A DNA stretch of 64,000 bases from Candidatus Eremiobacteraceae bacterium (GTDB lineage: Bacteria > Vulcanimicrobiota > Vulcanimicrobiia > Eremiobacterales > Eremiobacteraceae), in contig DASTCX010000006.1 in assembly GCA_035710745.1 (NCBI GenBank), positions 92,391-156,390 on the forward strand, written 5' to 3'. A program made the position numbers and the translations under genes. This document shows positions 8,096 to 15,958 of this stretch, piece by piece; the first letter of the stretch is position 1; every line of letters starts with the position of its first letter. Under the pieces are notes generated by a model that saw only the letters and a list, made by a program, of their open reading frames with translations, ran no database searches and was not told the origin of the DNA.

Positions 8096-9622
8096 TTGAG
8101 ACACACAGCACTCGCCGTGGCGCTTGCGACGTTGTTGTCGGCGACCGCAGCAAACGCAGATCAAGCCGCCGGCGCTTCGGGCGATAAAACGCCGCCCGCT
8201 TCGCCGCCGCCGGCATCATCGGATGCGATCACCCATCATACGGTCGTCGTCGACGGCAAGACGCTGCCGTACAGCGCGACTGCGGGCACGATAACGCTCA
8301 AGGATTCCAAGGGCAACCCGACGGCGCGGATGTTCTACGTCGGCTATACGCTCGACGGCGTATCGGATAAAGCGACTCGGCCGGTCACATTCCTCTACAA
8401 CGGCGGCCCCGGCTCCTCGACGATCTGGCTGCGCATGGGATCGTTCGGACCGAAGCGCGTCGTCGTCGGCGACGGCGAGCCGACGGCCGGTCCGCCGTTC
8501 CAACTCGTCGACAATCAGTACAGCCTGCTCGACAAGACCGATCTCGTCTTCGTCGACGCGGTCGGCACGGGATTTAGCCGTATCATCAAGGCCGATCCGA
8601 AAGACTTCTACGGCGTCGATCCGGACATCCGGGCGTTCGGTCAGTTCGTGCAGACGTACATCACGCAGAACGACCGTTGGAACTCGCCCAAGTTCCTCTT
8701 CGGAGAGAGCTACGGCACGCCGCGCACGTGCGGACTCGTCGATCTCCTTTGGAACGACGGCATCCAGGTGAACGGCATCATCTTGCTGTCGTCGGTCATC
8801 AACTTCGAAGAATTCGTCGGCGGCGACGGCAACGACGAGCAGTTCATCGAGTACCTGCCGACCGAAGCGGCGATCGCGTGGTATCACCACAAGGTGCCGA
8901 ACCGGCCGAACGATATCGCGACGTTCCTCGGTCCCGTCAAACAGTTCGCCATGGGCGAGTACAAAGACGTGCTCTACGAGGGCGCGTGGGCCTCGAGCGC
9001 GGCACGCGAAGACGTAGTGCGCAAGCTGCACGCATATACGGGCTTGAGCGAGCAGTTCATCCGCGACGCGAACCTGCGCGTCCAGCCCGGCGAGTTCGAA
9101 AAGCAGCTGCTCCACACGAGCGGCAAAATAACGGGGCGTCTCGACGGGCGCTTCCTCGGCTACGACGAGACGCCGACGGGTGAGTTCCCGGACTACGATC
9201 CTGCGAACTCGTCGTTCTCGGGTGCATACGTCGCTGCGTTCAACGCATACGTGCGCGACGAGCTCGACTATCACACGGACCTCAATTATTTTCCGACGAA
9301 CTACCCGGAGGTCGGCAACAACTGGGATATCGACCATAAGTTCAACGGCAACGACTTTCCGCTCGCGGATCTCATGCCGGACCTCGCCGACGCGATGTCG
9401 CAGAACCCACACCTCAAGGTGTTCTCGGCGAACGGTTACTACGACATGGCGACGCCGTTCTTCGGCACCGACTATCTGCTCGCGCACCTGCCGATCAACC
9501 CGACGCTGGAGAAGAACATCCGCTACGGCTACTACGAGTCCGGCCATATGGTGTATCTGCACGTGCCGGCGCTCGCCTCGTTCAAGAGCGACCTCGCGTC
9601 GTTCTACGACTGGGCCCGCTAA
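8096..9622 (+). CDS. Serine carboxypeptidase, peptidase family S10
   Basis: A 508-residue secreted alpha/beta-hydrolase. The N-terminus MRHTALAVALATLLSATAANA is a signal peptide if translation starts at TTG 8096, which follows GGATGGAG at 8083-8090; a TTG at 8081 in the same frame is the alternative. The oxyanion region NGGPGSST, the nucleophile in LFGESYGTPR, the Asp in GYYDMATPF and the His in ESGHMVYLH give the complete Ser-Asp-His triad of family S10 in the expected order. These enzymes remove C-terminal residues from peptides at acid pH in the envelope or outside the cell. It follows the BNR gene at 91 bp without an obvious promoter and could be cotranscribed. Confidence 0.92.
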   Translation: MRHTALAVALATLLSATAANADQAAGASGDKTPPASPPPASSDAITHHTVVVDGKTLPYSATAGTITLKDSKGNPTARMFYVGYTLDGVSDKATRPVTFLYNGGPGSSTIWLRMGSFGPKRVVVGDGEPTAGPPFQLVDNQYSLLDKTDLVFVDAVGTGFSRIIKADPKDFYGVDPDIRAFGQFVQTYITQNDRWNSPKFLFGESYGTPRTCGLVDLLWNDGIQVNGIILLSSVINFEEFVGGDGNDEQFIEYLPTEAAIAWYHHKVPNRPNDIATFLGPVKQFAMGEYKDVLYEGAWASSAAREDVVRKLHAYTGLSEQFIRDANLRVQPGEFEKQLLHTSGKITGRLDGRFLGYDETPTGEFPDYDPANSSFSGAYVAAFNAYVRDELDYHTDLNYFPTNYPEVGNNWDIDHKFNGNDFPLADLMPDLADAMSQNPHLKVFSANGYYDMATPFFGTDYLLAHLPINPTLEKNIRYGYYESGHMVYLHVPALASFKSDLASFYDWAR

Positions 9623-9654
9623 CCGCGATTTCGGTAGTCCAAGACGAAAACGTA

Positions 9655-9669
9655 GCGGTCGAGCTTTAG
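9655..9669. repeat. Left half of a family-A palindrome split by the IS
   Basis: GCGGTCGAGCTTTAG ends exactly where the element's inverted repeat begins. The matching right half, CTAAAGCTCGACCG, is at 10691-10704. The IS therefore interrupts the palindrome at its centre. Confidence 0.88.
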
Positions 9670-9715
9670 TGTAGTGTCTACGGACCTTCGCTACACGTAA
9701 AATTAGGGTAAAGCG

Positions 9716-9767
9716 AGAGCCTTCCTGAAAGGTGTTTGTGCTTAGCAACCGCCTTCAGGAGGGCTCT
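9716..9767 (+). promoter_or_regulatory. Stem-loop masking the transposase ribosome-binding site
   Basis: AGAGCCTTCCTGAA (9716-9729) pairs with TTCAGGAGGGCTCT (9754-9767): 14 pairs, one of them G-U, around a 24-nt loop. The whole AGGAGGG ribosome site (9757-9763) lies in the 3' arm and the ATG is two bases beyond it. In an mRNA reading in from outside, this fold should shut off translation, the known protective strategy of several IS families. Confidence 0.7.
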
Positions 9768-9769
9768 TC

Positions 9770-10669
9770 ATGTATTGTACCACGAACTCGACCCGCGGCG
9801 AACTGCGTCAAAAGATGATCGACCTGCACCGCGCCGGCATTACCGTCACGACGATCAGCGAGCGCCTGCGGGTCGCTCGCACGACGGTCTACCGCTGGCT
9901 CCAGCGGGAGAGCCGCGAAAGCCGATCGCCCATCCCGCGTTATCAGCCGCGCAAGACGCCGGCGATCGTCGAGGAGTTGGTCCGCCAGGTGCGCGAGGAG
10001 ACCGGCGGCGGCCCGTGGCTCATTGGCATCCGGCTCACGATGCCGACATCGACCGTCTACAAGATCCTGTGCCGGCTTGGGATCAACCGGCTCGCCAAGC
10101 CGATGCCGCCCGCGGCACCCCACCGCTACGAGTACGCCCGTCCAGGCGAGCTCGTCCACGTCGACGTCAAGAAACTCGGCACAAAAGGCCTCGTTCCGCT
10201 GCCGCGCAGTATCCGGTCGCAGATCGGCCACCAGTGCTTGCACGTCATGCTCGACGATTGCTCGCGTTGGGTCTTCTGCGCGATCTATCCCGACGAGAGC
10301 GCCGCGTCATGCGCTGAGTTCCTCGAGCGTGGCATCGCGCAGTTCGCGTCGCTGGGCGCGACCGTCGAGCGCGTCCTCACCGACAACGGATCGGGATACA
10401 CCAGCGAGCGTTGGCGCAACACGTGCGAGTTGCTCGGCGTGCGCCACGCGCGGACCCGACCGCACCATCCCCAAACCAACGGGAAGGTCGAGCGCTGGCA
10501 CCGGACACTCATGCACGAGGCGATCAAGGATGCCCGGGTGCTGCCCAGCTTGCAGGCGCGCGAGACGATCATCTACAACTTCGCGAACTTCTACAACACC
10601 CAGCGACCGCACAAAGCGCTCAACGGGAAGGCACCCCTGCACAAGCTCGCGCAGGCTCGCAAAGTGTAG
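9770..10669 (+). CDS. IS481-family DDE transposase
   Basis: A 299-residue transposase. An N-terminal helix-turn-helix (ITVTTISERLRVARTTVYRWLQ) is followed by the integrase core with its acidic triad: Asp in ELVHVDVKKLG, Asp in LTDNGSGY, and Glu in QTNGKVERWHRT. The order HVDVKKL...HVMLDDCSRW...TDNG...RTRPHHPQTNGK is typical of IS481. It ends with YNTQRPHKALNGKAP, the standard C-terminal signature. All three catalytic residues are present and there is no frameshift, so it may be active. ATG at 9770 has a strong AGGAGGG site 6 bases upstream, but that site is buried in a hairpin. Confidence 0.95.
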   Translation: MYCTTNSTRGELRQKMIDLHRAGITVTTISERLRVARTTVYRWLQRESRESRSPIPRYQPRKTPAIVEELVRQVREETGGGPWLIGIRLTMPTSTVYKILCRLGINRLAKPMPPAAPHRYEYARPGELVHVDVKKLGTKGLVPLPRSIRSQIGHQCLHVMLDDCSRWVFCAIYPDESAASCAEFLERGIAQFASLGATVERVLTDNGSGYTSERWRNTCELLGVRHARTRPHHPQTNGKVERWHRTLMHEAIKDARVLPSLQARETIIYNFANFYNTQRPHKALNGKAPLHKLAQARKV

Positions 10670-10690
10670 CGTAGCTGTGTAGACCCTACA

Positions 10691-10704
10691 CTAAAGCTCG
10701 ACCG
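10691..10704. repeat. Right half of the family-A palindrome split by the IS
   Basis: CTAAAGCTCGACCG follows the element's right inverted repeat directly and is the inverse of the left flank at 9656-9669. Confidence 0.88.
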
Positions 10705-10725
10705 ACGCGGTTTCGCAGATTTCGG

Positions 10726-12150
10726 CTACGCCTTGAGTAGCTGGCTATAGACCTCGAGGTACAGCTTCGCGGATCGAGGCCAACTGAAGTCTTTCTGCAT
10801 GCCGCGCAGCTGCATCGCGCGCCAGGCGTGCGGGTCGGCGAAAGTCGTGCGCGCGCGTTTGATCGCCTTCGCGAGCGCTGCCGGCGTCGCTTCGGCAAAA
10901 GAGAAGCCGGTGACGCCGTCATCGACCGTATCGGCAAGGCCGCCAACACGATGGACGATCGGCGGCGTGCCGTAGCGCAAACTGTACATCTGGTTGAGCC
11001 CGCACGGCTCGAAGCGCGACGGCATGACGAATGCGTCGGCTCCTGCCTCGATCCGATGCGAAAGGGGTTCGTCAAACCCCGTGCGGACGCCGACCTGTCC
11101 GGGATGGCGTCGTGCAGCATCGACCCACGCGCGTTCGAGTCCTCGATCACCGGATCCAAGCAGGACGATCTGCGTCCTCGCGTCTAGAACCGCCGGCAGT
11201 GCGCGCATCAGAAGATCGAGCCCCTTTTGCGTCGTCAGGCGCGAGACGCTGCCGATCACAAACGCGTCGGCTCGCTCCTCCAGTTTGAGCTCGCGCTGCA
11301 GCGCTGTCTTGCACACCCTCTTGCCGTCGAGCGACATCGAGTCGTAGCGCGCCGCGATGTGCGCGTCGGTTGTGGGATTCCAGCGCACGTAGTCGGCACC
11401 GTTGAGGATGCCGCTGAGATGTGCAGACCGTTCGGACAGTAGCCCGTCGAGGCCGGCGCCGAAATCGCGCGTCTGTATCTCACGCGCGTAGGTCGGGCTC
11501 ACGGTCGTGATGCGATCGGCGTACGAGATGCCCGCCTTCATGAGCGAGACGTCGCCGTAGAACTCGACTCCATGGATCCCGAAGGCTTGGAGCGGCAAAC
11601 CGAGTTCGGCGAACGCCGCGCGCGGCAGCAGCCCCAAGAAGGTCAGGTTATGGATGGTGAAGACAGTCGGCGGGCGGCCTTCTCTTCTGGTCGCGAGCAG
11701 GGCGACGGCAAGGCCCGTCTGCCAATCGTTCGCGTGGAGCAGCTGCGGCGACCAACCGATCGGACTCGAGGCGCTCGCCACGATCGATGCGACCTTCGAG
11801 AGCATCGCGAAGCGGATCGAATTGTCGGGCCAATCGGCGCCCGATCCGTCGACGTAGAGGCTGCCATCGCGATCGAAGAGCGCCGGGCTATCGACGAGAA
11901 GCACGGGGATGTCGGTGTCCGGCGTTCGCGCGGCGACGATGAAAACGCCGTCTGTGCCGGGCACTGCGACAGGCCGCGCGTGCTTCACGGCACGCTCGCG
12001 GACGCCGCGATACATCGGGAGCATGACGCGCACATCGGCGCCGAGTGCTCGTAGGGCGGCGGGCAGCGCGGCAGAGACGTCGCCAAGTCCACCGGTGTGC
12101 GCCAGCGGGTACATTTCGCTCGTCACGAAGAGGACGCGCGGCGTCGCCAT
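10726..12150 (-). CDS. glgA: Glycogen synthase (ADP-glucose:glucan glucosyltransferase)
   Basis: A 474-residue GT5 enzyme that extends alpha-1,4-glucan from ADP-glucose. It has the N-terminal GT5 signature VLFVTSEMYPLAHTGGLGDV, the domain-linking HANDWQTGLAVALL segment, and the C-terminal GT-B half with GSVSRLTTQKGLDLL and MPSRFEPCGLNQMYSLRYGT. One residue stands out: position 18 is His (codon CAC) where the KxGGL motif of glycogen synthases normally has a nucleotide-contacting Lys. All other key segments are intact, so I call it functional with an unusual active site. The gene is on the minus strand, downstream of glgB, with a three-unit repeat array between them. Confidence 0.93.
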   Translation of the reverse strand: MATPRVLFVTSEMYPLAHTGGLGDVSAALPAALRALGADVRVMLPMYRGVRERAVKHARPVAVPGTDGVFIVAARTPDTDIPVLLVDSPALFDRDGSLYVDGSGADWPDNSIRFAMLSKVASIVASASSPIGWSPQLLHANDWQTGLAVALLATRREGRPPTVFTIHNLTFLGLLPRAAFAELGLPLQAFGIHGVEFYGDVSLMKAGISYADRITTVSPTYAREIQTRDFGAGLDGLLSERSAHLSGILNGADYVRWNPTTDAHIAARYDSMSLDGKRVCKTALQRELKLEERADAFVIGSVSRLTTQKGLDLLMRALPAVLDARTQIVLLGSGDRGLERAWVDAARRHPGQVGVRTGFDEPLSHRIEAGADAFVMPSRFEPCGLNQMYSLRYGTPPIVHRVGGLADTVDDGVTGFSFAEATPAALAKAIKRARTTFADPHAWRAMQLRGMQKDFSWPRSAKLYLEVYSQLLKA

Positions 12151-12170
12151 CAGCTAGATGCTAGGCCGCG

Positions 12171-12296
12171 GCGGTCGAGATAAATCTCGACCGCTCCCAA
12201 AGTAGAATTGGTGAGGTCGCGGCGGTCGAGATAAATCTCGACCGCTCCCAAAGTGGAATTGGTGAAGTCGCGGCGGTCGAGCTAAAGCTCGGCCGC
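12171..12296. repeat. 51-bp tandem array carrying three family-A palindromes
   Basis: Palindromes at 12171-12194 and 12222-12245 (cores GGTCGAGATAAATCTCGACC) and at 12273-12296 (core GGTCGAGCTAAAGCTCGGCC). The 27-bp spacers are almost identical (CCCAAAGTRGAATTGGTGA in both), so this is a direct tandem repeat of about 51 bp. It fills the glgB-glgA gap. Confidence 0.93.
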
Positions 12297-12323
12297 TACA
12301 ATTCACGTGTGCGAATGCCGGAG

Positions 12324-14501
12324 TCATGTGAAGCGCTCGGGGATCAGGATGACGCCGGCGAGCGGCGGCGCGAGCACGTACATCGAGTGCGGGCGCCCGA
12401 GATGCGGCTCGTCGCTCGTCTCGACCGCGCCGCCGTTGCCGAGATTCGATCCGCCGTAGAGCGCGGAATCGCCATTGAATATCTCGAGATAGCGGCCGCC
12501 TTCGGGCACGCCGATATGGTACGCGTAGCGCGGCACCGGCGTGAAGTTCAAGATGACGACGACGAACTGGCCGCCGCCGTGCCGGATGAACGTCAGCACC
12601 GAGGCATCGGCGTCGTTGCAGTCGATCCAGTCGAAGCCCGAGTGCTCGAAGTCCCGGGCATACAACGCCGGCAGCGATGAATACAAGCTGTTGAGATCCT
12701 TGACAGCCGCGCGGATGCCGGCGTGCCACGGCACGTCGAGCAGCGACCACGCGAGCTCGCGCGTCGCTTTCCATTCCTCGCCCTGGCCGAACTCGCCGCC
12801 CATGAACAGCAGCTTCTTGCCCGGATGCGTCGCCTGGTAAGTCAGCAGTAAGCGAAGGTTGGCGAACTTGCGCCAAGGATCGCCGGGCATCTTATCGAGC
12901 AGCGAGTGCTTGCCGTGGACGACTTCGTCGTGCGACAGTGGAAGCACGAAGTTTTCCGTATATGCGTAGAGCTGGCTGAACGTGAGCATATCGTGATGGT
13001 AGCGCCGATGGATCGGGTCGTCTTCCATATATCGTAGCGTGTCGTTCATCCAGCCCATGTTCCACTTGAGCGAGAATCCGAGTCCGCCGAGATACGTCGG
13101 GCGCGACACCATCGGCCATGCCGTCGACTCCTCAGCGATCGTCAACGCGCCGGGATGCCGTTCGTGGACGAGCACGTTCAGCTCGCGCAGGAACTCGATC
13201 GCGTCAAGATTCTCTCGGCCACCGTGCCGGTTGGGCACCCACTCGCCTTCTTTGCGCGAGTAGTCGAGGTAGAGCATCGACGCGACGGCGTCGACGCGCA
13301 GTCCGTCGACATGGAATTCGTCGAGCCAGCACAGCGCGCTCGACAACAAGAAGCCGCGTACTTCATTACGCCCGTAGTTGAAGATGAGCGTGCCCCAATC
13401 GGGATGCGAGCCGAGCCGCGGATCCTCGTGCTCGAAGAGCGGCGTGCCGTCGTAGCGCGCGAGCGCCCAATCATCGCGCGGAAAATGCGCCGGCACCCAA
13501 TCGACGATGACGCCGATCCCTTCGGCATGCATCCGATCGACGAACGCACGAAAATCATCGGGCGAGCCGAAACGACTCGTCGGGGCGAAATAGCCAGTCG
13601 TCTGATAACCCCACGATTCGTCCAACGGGTGCTCGCTGACCGGCATCAGCTCGACATGCGTGAAGCCAAGGTCGCGCGCATAGTTCGCGAGCACGCCGGC
13701 GGTCTCGCGATAGCCATAGTACGACCCGTCGCCGTGCCGCCGCCACGACCCGAGGTGGACCTCGTAGCACGAGATCGGTTTGTGCAGCCAGTCCCAATGG
13801 AGGCGCGACGTCATCCACGCGCCGTCCGTCCAGCGGTGCGTGCTCGGCGCGACGACGACCGACGCCGTTCCGGGCCGATGCTCGTACCCACGCGCGAACG
13901 GATCGGACTTGACGATGACGCCGCCGGTCTGCCGATTTCGAAACTCGAATTTGTACACGGCGCCCGCTGCGACGCCGGGGACGAACAACTCCCAGACACC
14001 TGACGAGCCCCGGCTGCGCATCGGATGGCGCCGCCCATCCCAGCCGTTGAAATCGCCGACGACGCTCGCGCGCTCCGCATTCGGCGCCCATGTCGTGAAC
14101 GCGACGCCGTCCACGCCGTCGATCGTCGTCAGTTGCGCGCCGAAAACCCGATACGCCTCGAGCAGCTTGCCCTCGCCGAACAGATGAAGATCGAAATCGG
14201 AGATGATCGGTCCGAAGCAATACGGATCGAAGTCGTCGTGCCGGATGCCGTCGCGCTCCCAAAAGATGCGATACGGGCCGGGCAGCTGAGTCGGCGAATG
14301 CAGGGTGAACAGCGCGGTCGATCCGACGCGCTCCATCAGTTGCAAACCATCGGGCGTCTCGACGGATGCGCGCTGAGCCTCGGGCAGAAACGCGCGGATC
14401 TCCCAACCGCCGTTCTCCGCGTGTTGACCGAGGATCCCGAACGGGTCGTGACTGCGCGATTCGATGAGCGCGGTGACGCGCGCGTCTGCTAAGAGCTCCA
14501 T
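12324..14501 (-). CDS. glgB: 1,4-alpha-glucan branching enzyme (GH13_9)
   Basis: A 725-residue enzyme that cuts alpha-1,4 chains and re-attaches them as alpha-1,6 branches. An N-terminal domain N1 ([20 protein letters not shown]) precedes the CBM48 domain ([20 protein letters not shown]) and the GH13 barrel. Catalytic residues are the Asp of [13 protein letters not shown], the Glu of [11 protein letters not shown] and the Asp of [12 protein letters not shown]. Length and order are those of full-length bacterial GlgB with the N1 domain. It is divergent from glgC across a 160-bp gap and is followed by glgA, so the three form the classical glycogen synthesis set. Confidence 0.96.
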   Translation of the reverse strand: MELLADARVTALIESRSHDPFGILGQHAENGGWEIRAFLPEAQRASVETPDGLQLMERVGSTALFTLHSPTQLPGPYRIFWERDGIRHDDFDPYCFGPIISDFDLHLFGEGKLLEAYRVFGAQLTTIDGVDGVAFTTWAPNAERASVVGDFNGWDGRRHPMRSRGSSGVWELFVPGVAAGAVYKFEFRNRQTGGVIVKSDPFARGYEHRPGTASVVVAPSTHRWTDGAWMTSRLHWDWLHKPISCYEVHLGSWRRHGDGSYYGYRETAGVLANYARDLGFTHVELMPVSEHPLDESWGYQTTGYFAPTSRFGSPDDFRAFVDRMHAEGIGVIVDWVPAHFPRDDWALARYDGTPLFEHEDPRLGSHPDWGTLIFNYGRNEVRGFLLSSALCWLDEFHVDGLRVDAVASMLYLDYSRKEGEWVPNRHGGRENLDAIEFLRELNVLVHERHPGALTIAEESTAWPMVSRPTYLGGLGFSLKWNMGWMNDTLRYMEDDPIHRRYHHDMLTFSQLYAYTENFVLPLSHDEVVHGKHSLLDKMPGDPWRKFANLRLLLTYQATHPGKKLLFMGGEFGQGEEWKATRELAWSLLDVPWHAGIRAAVKDLNSLYSSLPALYARDFEHSGFDWIDCNDADASVLTFIRHGGGQFVVVILNFTPVPRYAYHIGVPEGGRYLEIFNGDSALYGGSNLGNGGAVETSDEPHLGRPHSMYVLAPPLAGVILIPERFT

Positions 14502-14563
14502 GCTTTAAGAGGCGATTTCTCCGCGGCGTCACGCCCTACCCGCGAGGGCTGACCGCGGCGGTC

Positions 14564-14605
14564 CGGTCGAGCTAAAGCTCGACCGCTACAAGCTCGACCG
14601 CTACA
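14564..14605. repeat. Family-A palindrome with an extra half-unit
   Basis: A full palindrome at 14564-14585 (core GGTCGAGCTAAAGCTCGACC) is followed by a second copy of only the right half, AAGCTCGACCGCTACA at 14590-14605. It lies between the divergent starts of glgB and glgC, one of the few copies in a promoter-side gap. Confidence 0.88.
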
Positions 14606-14661
14606 GCCATGGAAGCTGACGAGAGGGCCGATTCTCCCGGGTCGTTGAAAGCACGGAAACG

Positions 14662-15951
14662 ATGCTGTCGGCACCGGAACAATCCCGCTACGTCAGTCTG
14701 CTGACGAAGAGCACGCTGGCGCTCATCCTCGCCGGCGGCAGAGGCGCACGCCTGCGCCAGCTCACCGACTGGCGCGCCAAACCCGCCGTGCCCTTCGGCG
14801 GCAAGTTCCGCATCATCGACTTCCCGCTTTCGAATTGCATCAATTCGGGCATCCGCCGCATCGGCGTCGTCACGCAGTACAAGGCGCACAGCCTCATGCG
14901 CCACATCCAGCGCGGCTGGGGCTTTTTGCGCGGCGAGTTCAACGAGTTCGTCGAATTGCTCCCCGCGTCGCAGCGCGTCGAAGAAACCCTCTGGTATCAA
15001 GGTACGGCCGACTCGATCTACCAGAACCTCGACATCATCCGCGCACACTCGCCGGAACGGGTGCTCGTGCTCGCGGGCGATCAGGTCTACAAGATGGACT
15101 ACGGCCAGATGCTCGCTCAGCATGCGGCGCAGGGTTCAGACGTGACCGTCGGCTGCATCGAGGTGCCGCTCGAGCGCGCGTCGGCGTTCGGCGTCATGGC
15201 AGTCGACCACGACGATCTCATCATCGCGTTCGCCGAGAAACCGGACGAGCCGACGCCGATCCCCGGCGACCCGACGCGTGCGCTCGCAAGCATGGGCATC
15301 TATGTCTTCGACACGGGCTTCCTCATCGATCAGCTCGTGCGCGACGCCGACGATCCTGCGTCGACGCACGACTTCGGCCGCGATATCATCCCGCACGTCG
15401 TCGCGAATCATCGCGCGCACGCACATCGGTTGTCTGCGAGCTGCATCCGCGATTCCGAAGACACGGAGCCGTACTGGCGCGACGTCGGAACGGTCGATGC
15501 CTATTGGGAGGCGAACCTCGAGCTGACAAAGGTGACGCCGGCGCTCAATCTCTACGATGCCGACTGGCCGATCTGGACGTACCAAGAACAAGTGCCGCCG
15601 GCGAAGTTCGTCTTCGACGACCCCGACCGGCGCGGCACGGCCGTCGACTCGCTCGTGTCTGGCGGCACGATCGTTTCCGGCGCGACTGTCGAACGCTCGA
15701 TGCTGTTCACGAACATATTCGTCCACTCGTACTCGTCGATCCAAGATTCGGTCATCCTGCCCGACGTCTCGGTCGGACGGCGCTGCCGTTTAAAACGCGC
15801 CGTCATCGACAAGGGCTGCATGCTTCCCGAAGACCTCGTCGTCGGCGAGGACCCCGACGCGGACGCGAAGCGTTTCCACCGCACTGAAGGCGGTGTCACC
15901 CTCATCACGCCGGAGATGCTCGGCCAGCCGCTCCACTTCGGCCGCTCGTGA
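14662..15951 (+). CDS. glgC: Glucose-1-phosphate adenylyltransferase (ADP-glucose pyrophosphorylase)
   Basis: A 429-residue enzyme making ADP-glucose from glucose-1-phosphate and ATP, the committed step of glycogen synthesis. It shows the nucleotide-binding signature [30 protein letters not shown] split over residues ~15-45, the [20 protein letters not shown] segment, the [13 protein letters not shown] motif, and a C-terminal left-handed beta-helix with [18 protein letters not shown]. Start at ATG 14662 gives a short leader before the core. Bacterial GlgC is usually allosterically regulated by glycolytic intermediates; I cannot tell the effector here. A GH57 gene follows after 7 bp. Confidence 0.95.
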   Translation: MLSAPEQSRYVSLLTKSTLALILAGGRGARLRQLTDWRAKPAVPFGGKFRIIDFPLSNCINSGIRRIGVVTQYKAHSLMRHIQRGWGFLRGEFNEFVELLPASQRVEETLWYQGTADSIYQNLDIIRAHSPERVLVLAGDQVYKMDYGQMLAQHAAQGSDVTVGCIEVPLERASAFGVMAVDHDDLIIAFAEKPDEPTPIPGDPTRALASMGIYVFDTGFLIDQLVRDADDPASTHDFGRDIIPHVVANHRAHAHRLSASCIRDSEDTEPYWRDVGTVDAYWEANLELTKVTPALNLYDADWPIWTYQEQVPPAKFVFDDPDRRGTAVDSLVSGGTIVSGATVERSMLFTNIFVHSYSSIQDSVILPDVSVGRRCRLKRAVIDKGCMLPEDLVVGEDPDADAKRFHRTEGGVTLITPEMLGQPLHFGRS

Positions 15952-15958
15952 GCGGCGC

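Larger units (their letters stand above)
9670..10690 (+). mobile_element. IS481-family insertion sequence, complete
   Basis: A 1021-bp element bounded by TGTAGTGTCTAC (9670-9681) and its imperfect inverse GTAGACCCTACA (10679-10690), 11 of 12 matching, with the TGT...ACA ends expected of the IS481 group. It contains one intact transposase gene. It sits at the dyad centre of a family-A palindrome. Because the flanks are themselves inverse to each other, the target duplication cannot be fixed: TTAG and CTAA flank it directly; if the ends are GTGTAG...CTACAC, a TA duplication would restore a perfect palindrome. Confidence 0.88.

Noticed and set aside
12154..12876. CRISPR array suggested by regular 51-bp repeats
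   Set aside because: Only three units, spacers are nearly identical rather than unique, and no cas genes are present; it is a tandem palindromic repeat.
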